This document shows, piece after piece, positions 59,159-64,000 of a DNA stretch of 64,000 nt (position 1 is the stretch's first letter; each line of letters opens with the position of its first letter). The notes under the pieces are model-generated. The model saw only the letters and a list, made by a program, of their open reading frames with translations. It was not told the DNA's origin and ran no database searches. This DNA comes from Triatoma infestans (lineage: Eukaryota > Arthropoda > Insecta > Hemiptera > Reduviidae). The position numbers and the translations under genes were made by a program. The DNA lies in contig JAAEAF010003115.1 in NCBI GenBank assembly GCA_011037195.1, positions 48,087-112,086 of the forward strand. The letters run 5' to 3'.

Positions 59159-59376
59159 AGGCGCGTCAACATCTATGGCCCGGAGCCTTCTCAGTGCACT
59201 GCCGGCCTCCGGACAGTGTTCTCTCGTTACAGACAATACTGTCCATCACCGGACAGTGAGCTGTAGAGGCTCCTAGGAAGAGAAAATCTAAGGGTAGCCA
59301 CAGCTGGACAAGTACCCACTTAGCTAATCCCTTCCCGCTATAATTATTCTTTTTGCATTTGAGGCGCGTCAACATC
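59159..59376 (-). mobile_element. SINE-B, copy 2, minus strand
   Basis: The body matches 26665-26870 (TTAGATTTTCTCTTCCTAGG, GCAGTGCACTGAGAAGGCTCC). The tRNA-like head is decayed (GGGATTAGCTAAGTGGGTAC). The 15-base string AGGCGCGTCAACATC occurs at both ends (59159-59173 and 59362-59376). It may be a target duplication or the shared 3' end of two adjacent copies. An (ATT)n tract lies beyond the left end, as a SINE tail would. Confidence 0.65.
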
Positions 59377-59609
59377 GAAGGTCATAGGTGCTCTACAAAT
59401 TCTTCTTTCTTTTCCCTAAGCTTAATCACTTTCCTTTCTCTAGTTTTCCAGCTGAGTTTATTCTTCATTCGCGTACAACTCTCAATCTGAGGAACCAAGG
59501 TTGTTTTATTTCAAGGTGAAACCGTCCTCTAGATAGAGGTTGTCTTCATAGCGACTAGTTACTTGCGGTCCTAACTGCCCTCTCCCCAATTCAGCGCAGT
59601 GCCACTAGA
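59377..59609. other. Unclassified repeat-like DNA
   Basis: The segment contains a small hairpin (CCTCTAGATAGAGG, 59525-59538) within AAACCGTCCTCTAGATAGAGG. No gene is seen. Confidence 0.35.
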
Positions 59610-60620
59610 AGAGCGTCACCAAAGAAAATCGCGAAAAACTGAAAAAAAAACAAACAAAAAAACAGTAAAGTCGCAGTAAACTGTAGTCGGTTAATGGATT
59701 TTGCCCAAAACCTTCGTTAAATTTTGCCTGAAATATAAATAAAGAAATGTTTATTTTGTTATTACAATTTCCTGCCAGTCTAGAAATGTTTCTCGGGCTG
59801 CAGAACATTTCCGGGAACCGCTGGGAAATTACCGACCCCAGGAATTCTGACGTGAAACACTTATATGAGTTTTCTAACTGCAATTTTTTTTTTCATTCTA
59901 AAAACAAAATTTTCTTTAAAACTTGAATTATCACTAAATATTGAGTTGCATTTAATATTATACGGTTGGCAGTACCTACACTATAGTGACTGGGAGATTA
60001 CAGGTTAGCGTGACATTGCAGCTCTCCGAGAAATCTCGAAACTAATTTTTTTTAGGAAAAAGTTTTCAATATAAGTGATAGTATTTTGAACATTTAGTTA
60101 GTGTACCAATTTTGAAGAAACCTGCTTGGTCGTTATTTAGTAGATGGCAAAATAACCGTTCAGAAAACTCACATTTCCCGGTGTATTGATTTTTTTTAAA
60201 CTCGGACCTTTTATTATTTAATTAATTATTTAACATTTTCTTTAATTGTCATCATTATTATTAAGCAGGTGAAAGAGCCGTGCAAAATAAGCTCAAATGG
60301 GACTATAGAACGACTACAGTCACTTCCATCTCAGGATCTCTTTAAAATGAATTTTTCCAAATGTATCAAATAAAAGTGACAGATCTACGAGTGTACAATA
60401 AGTTACGCTGCTTAAAGAAAATTGTTGCAGTTATTTCGAGAAAATTGCAAAAAATGAAGAAAAAAAAAATTCCTTAACCTCCGATTTAGGGTTTTTGTCC
60501 TGTTTGATCCCATGGTGATATCCAAACGGAATGCCAACATTGACACATTCTGCCTTTTTTTTTCGTCTTTGAGTTCGCGTTCGGTTAACGCTACTTTTTA
60601 TAACAAAAGGGAAAGTAAAA
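59610..60620 (+). repeat. Dispersed repeat family H, two partial copies
   Basis: A short internal/tail fragment (AAGAAAATCGCGAAAAACTG... to about 59720) is followed by a copy with head CTGACGTGAAACACTTATATGAG at 59848. This copy runs through ATGTATCAAATAAAAGTGACAG and AAATTGTTGCAGTTATTTCGAG to the tail AACAAAAGGGAAAGTAAAATTTT near 60620. Confidence 0.6.
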
Positions 60621-60954
60621 TTTTAATCAAGGTGACCGCTTTTTCAACTCTAAATTATTAGATAATATAATGTGATCGTGTGGTAATACTTTTTTTCAGC
60701 TGTATAACCTTGTCACCTCTCTTGTACTGATGATTAGAATTCCTGCTTTAATCATGTGCTTGGACATAATTGTTAATGAAGTACCTTATCTGATTTCTAC
60801 GTATATATATATTATGTAAGTGCGTTTACTTGCGTTAAATAGAACTGTTAAGATTTATTACCGACTTTATTTTAAAAACCCAATAGGTTATGGATCCAGA
60901 CCATTTAAAACATTAATAAATATAATATATAGTGCGCATTGTTCTTGAGTGAAT

Positions 60955-62715
60955 AAAATTATAATTATTTCAAAGTTGGTTGAGAAAGATGCGCGAGAGG
61001 TCGATTTATTAGATGATGTATCGAAATGTAATGATTGGAAATTTGCCATGACGACGTATGTATTAAATACGAAGACCTTTAGTGCCACATAGATCCAGAA
61101 TTGATAAAAATGGTATGTTAATGAAATGGATTCTAAAAAAACTTTAAAAGCTACTAAAATTTGCATGTAAAAAACTGTTGTTATGCCCATGTTAGAGATG
61201 CAAAAAATGCTAAGGAGGCTTGAGATAATTTAAAAAAAGTTTGTGAAGATAAGCGTCTTATCAGAAGATTGGGTTTGTTGAGGATATTATTTAATTTAAA
61301 ATTAAAACAATTTCAGACAATGGAAGCTTATGTCACAAAAGTGATGACACTAGTGCAGCAAATTGCTGGTATAAGTAAACCAATTGAGAATGAATTTTTA
61401 GCAGTGGTTATATGCCTACTGGTTTTTCAAATTCTTTTGACCCAATGGTAATGACATTAGAAAACTCTGGGGTAGCTTTAACTAGTGAATTAGTCAAAAG
61501 CAAACTTCAAGAAGATATTCAAAATGGCAACACTGAGGAAGATTTTCATTAGCCTTAAAATCGAAAAGAAAGTCATGTTGTAAGCCAAGAAAATTTATAT
61601 TAAAATGTTTTAAATGTCAGAAGAAGGCCATAAGGCATCTGAATGTTAAGTAATAATAAAAACAAACAATTGCATGTAATAAGCAAAGATGGTAGATGTT
61701 TTTTAAGCACTATGGCGACGAAACTAGATTCAACAAGTTGGTTCATTGATTCTGGATGCACTAATCATCATATGACTGGTTTGAAGGAATGTATCATCAA
61801 TTATAAAGATTTTTCAGATCAAAAGGTCACAGTGGCGAATAATCTATCCCTGAAGAGAGTCTGGAAAGAGGAAATGCTTGCTTAAATACAATGAAAGAAA
61901 ACAATTTCTGGTGTTATGTACGTACCAAGATTAAAATTAAATTTGCTCTCTGTTCATCAGATGGTATCAAAAAATTGGATTGTGGTCTTTACTGCAAAAG
62001 GTTGTTCTATACATGACAAAAATAAGTTCACCTTAAACATAAGGCCGTTGCTGAAGCCACTAATAAAGTAATCTTTATAAATTGAAGACTGATGTAAATA
62101 ATGTTTTTTCAGCAAATTTTGTGTGTGTAGATGCAGAGACACTCTAGCATAGAAGGCTTGGCCATTTAAATATGAAGGCGATGCTATTATTAAAAAATAA
62201 AATGTCAAGTAGAATAAATTATACTGGTCGAGGTGCTGTATTACCGGAAAACTAGAGCTCCCTTTTAAGAAAACCAGGAAGGGCACTAAAGTAAGAGGTA
62301 TTATGGATTTAGTTCATTCAAACCTTTGCTGGCCTGTAGAGTGCTCAAATGGTGAAGCGCGATATTTATTTACAATATATTGATGACTACTCTAGAAAAA
62401 CATTCGGTTATTTTCTAAAGTTAAAAAAAAAATGAAGCATTCATAAAATTTAGAGAATGGAAAGCACTTGTAGAAAACAGACTGGGAAACCATTAAAAGC
62501 GATTCGTACTTTTAAGAAAATCTTGTATCAGACATGAAACTATGGCGCCCTATGCACCTCAACAAAGTGGCGTTGCCGAGAGAATGAATCATACTATTTT
62601 TGAAATGGTACTATTTTTGAATGGTTCTTAGGGATTCAAAACTAAATAAATGTTATTGGGCTGAAACAGCAAATACTGCAATTTACCTGATAAAGCGAAG
62701 TCCAACTAAGGCCGT
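60955..62715 (+). pseudogene. Ty1/copia retrotransposon polyprotein, decayed
   Basis: In order: a Gag (UBN2-type) region with WKFAMTTYV and RRLGLLRILFNLKL...MEAYVTKVM (60955-61450); a zinc knuckle remnant CFKCQKK (61606-61626); the protease WFIDSGCTNH (61739-61768); the pre-integrase HRRLGHLNM remnant (62145-62175); integrase with YLFTIY-DDYSRKT (62365-62400) and TMAPYAPQQSGVAERMNHTI (62540-62600); ending near YLIKRSPTKAVKG. Reverse transcriptase and RNase H are absent because the copy stops at 62715, where unrelated GC-rich DNA begins. At least eight frame changes or stops make it dead. Confidence 0.85.
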
Positions 62716-64000
62716 CAAAGGTCTCCTCGATCTTGAATCGAGGGGCTAGCCAACTCTACGTCCATGTCGTGAGGACCGGGCAACGCGCTCTTCGAGTGCA
62801 GCAAACGGCACTGGCGGCAACCCACCGCGGGCCACCTTTTTCTCGCACCCCTATCCCGCTCTCCCGTCTAACCTGATCCTTCACTTTCCTCTATCGTGGG
62901 ATGGGGGTGGATTAGCCGCCCCCTCAGATAAGGGCGACGCTGCGAACATCCCAGCCCAACACCTTACACATGGAACACATACAAACACTCGAACATACAT
63001 AACAACACTTACACGCACACAGTACAGACTAGCAAGTAGGGCCCAATCCAAGGTGTAATGCGTTCCGTGCCGAGGGATGGATGGCACAGGGGTACTGTGT
63101 CGATAACGGAGCCTCCGGGGCATCGGGCGAAACCCCGGAGTATTTAGCCTTGCCCGGCCATCGCAGGGCTCTGGTCGGGTGGATGACCCTGTCCCCAGCT
63201 ACTCGTGGGAATCAGATGGATAAATCGAAAGAAAAGAAAAAACAATTCAAGGCAATGATGCCACCTGGGACTGGTACAACAGGCCTGGGGCCATGGGGCT
63301 GCCACACTAGCACGGCCAAGGTACCGACTAGAGCGATCACGGCGGATGCCCAAGGCCTAGAGAGTGGGGCTTCGGCCCCGCAGTCGTTATGGCCACGGCG
63401 GAAACAGGCGCTATGCCAGTGACTGCCAAAGGCCGGGTCTGCGAGCCTGGAGGCTCGGTGATCAGGAAGGCCAAGGCAAAGGCCGGGAAAAGCTTTAGGG
63501 CGGAGTCGCTGGAAGCGATCTATAGCATGACGGAGAAGGAGGTGCAAGTCGCCAAGCTGTCAGGGGCTTCTAGAAAGTAGTTTAAAGCTCGTATAGAGGC
63601 AGGCCAAGGGTATACCCAGGCCAAGCGTCAACTCATTAGGGAAAATTTTCTTCAATGGGCCGAACGCACAACAAAGGCGACTAAGAGGTCCAGATCGGAG
63701 GGGGGATCCCCGCCACAGAGTGACCGCCCAAGAGGGTCAAAGCCAAAACTGTGGAGAAATCCTACAGCGAGGCTATCTATCTCTTCTTTAAAAATCGCCG
63801 TCGTGCAAAAGGGCTTCCCTGTTACCCAGCTAAGTATGGAGAGGCTACAAGCCATCCAAGATTCAATATTGGGGGAATATGACAAAGTCCCGAGAGGCGG
63901 GCCGCAGGTCAGATTGGCCAAATGTGCCCATAACCTGGGTTTATTGTCATTATCTGTGTAGGTGAAGATAGTTTAGGGTGGCTAAGGGAGATTATCCCAA
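62716..64000 (+). mobile_element. GC-rich 5' part of a non-LTR retrotransposon
   Basis: Base composition jumps from AT-rich to GC-rich at about 62716 and stays so to the window end. The first 670 bases have no convincing long frame and would be a 5' UTR. ORF1 follows. The element cuts the copia integrase just before the expected reverse transcriptase region, so it inserted into copia, or a recombination joined the two. The 3' part is outside the window. The clade is not determined. Confidence 0.6.
63389..63961 (+). pseudogene. ORF1 (Gag-like, DUF4780-like) of the non-LTR element
   Basis: From ATG 63389 one frame runs to TAG at 63959-63961, interrupted once by TAG at 63578-63580. It gives a basic N-terminal region (GSVIRKAKAKAGKSFRAESL), a charged middle (TKATKRSRSEGGSPPQSDRP) and a block LKIAVVQKGFPVTQLSMERL followed by QDSILGEYDKV. 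That block resembles the DUF4780 segment found in ORF1-like proteins of insect retrotransposons. The usual continuation of the domain is missing after LAKCAHNLG, so this ORF is probably truncated by mutation. Upstream frames (63081-63422) do not add a convincing start. Confidence 0.5.

Noticed and set aside
59500..59545. Small hairpin with GTTTCACC considered as another hammerhead-like core
   Set aside because: The CTGANGA and GAAAC boxes are not in the required order on either strand.
63144..63547. Minus-strand frames in the GC-rich end
   Set aside because: GC-rich DNA has few stops; the plus frame contains the Gag-like block, the minus frames nothing recognisable.

Overview
This is an AT-rich, repeat-laden stretch of an animal genome, almost certainly an arthropod and probably an insect. 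The evidence is GT-AG introns, an insect-type M1 aminopeptidase, two tRNA-derived SINE families, and pogo, Harbinger, Tc1, copia, RTE-like and LTR fossils. Hemiptera is only a guess. There are no bacterial features, operons or CRISPR arrays.

One host gene looks intact. It is an M1-family zinc aminopeptidase (aminopeptidase N/ERAP-like) on the plus strand. I assembled it as 17 coding exons between 28433 and 45942. Every junction obeys GT-AG and keeps phase, giving 929 residues with GAMEN, HELAH-x18-E and the catalytic tyrosine context. Its introns hold a 5'-truncated RTE-like retrotransposon with a perfect 14-bp target duplication, two SINE-A copies, several copies of the main dispersed repeat and a decayed reading frame of unknown origin (31210-31752).

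Layout: 1-9500 holds foldback elements with hammerhead-like cores, an LTR-element pol tail, an RTE tail and low-complexity DNA. 9500-19990 is dominated by one dispersed repeat family with about 300-bp internal tandem units and subterminal inverted repeats, here proposed to be Helentron/HINE-like. 21233-24835 is a non-autonomous LTR retroelement on the minus strand whose internal region is a decayed, apparently intron-free piece of host hyd/UBR5 (HECT E3 ubiquitin ligase) fused behind a Gag-like coiled coil. 25.2-28.4 kb holds an RNase H tail, more dispersed repeat and SINE-B. 28.4-46.0 kb is the aminopeptidase gene. 46.3-49.4 kb holds a pogo/Tigger-like element and a short Harbinger element with 28-bp inverted repeats. 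49.6-60.6 kb has more dispersed repeat, SINE-A, SINE-B and a dead Tc1-like transposase. 60.9-62.7 kb is a dead copia polyprotein. 62.7-64.0 kb is an abruptly GC-rich 5' region and ORF1 of a non-LTR retrotransposon, cut by the window end.

The strongest candidate for something undescribed is the LTR element carrying host hyd/UBR5 sequence. Next are the Helentron-like repeat family and the recurring CTGANGA-hairpin-GAAAC cores. All homology statements are read by eye from translated motifs; no database search was run.
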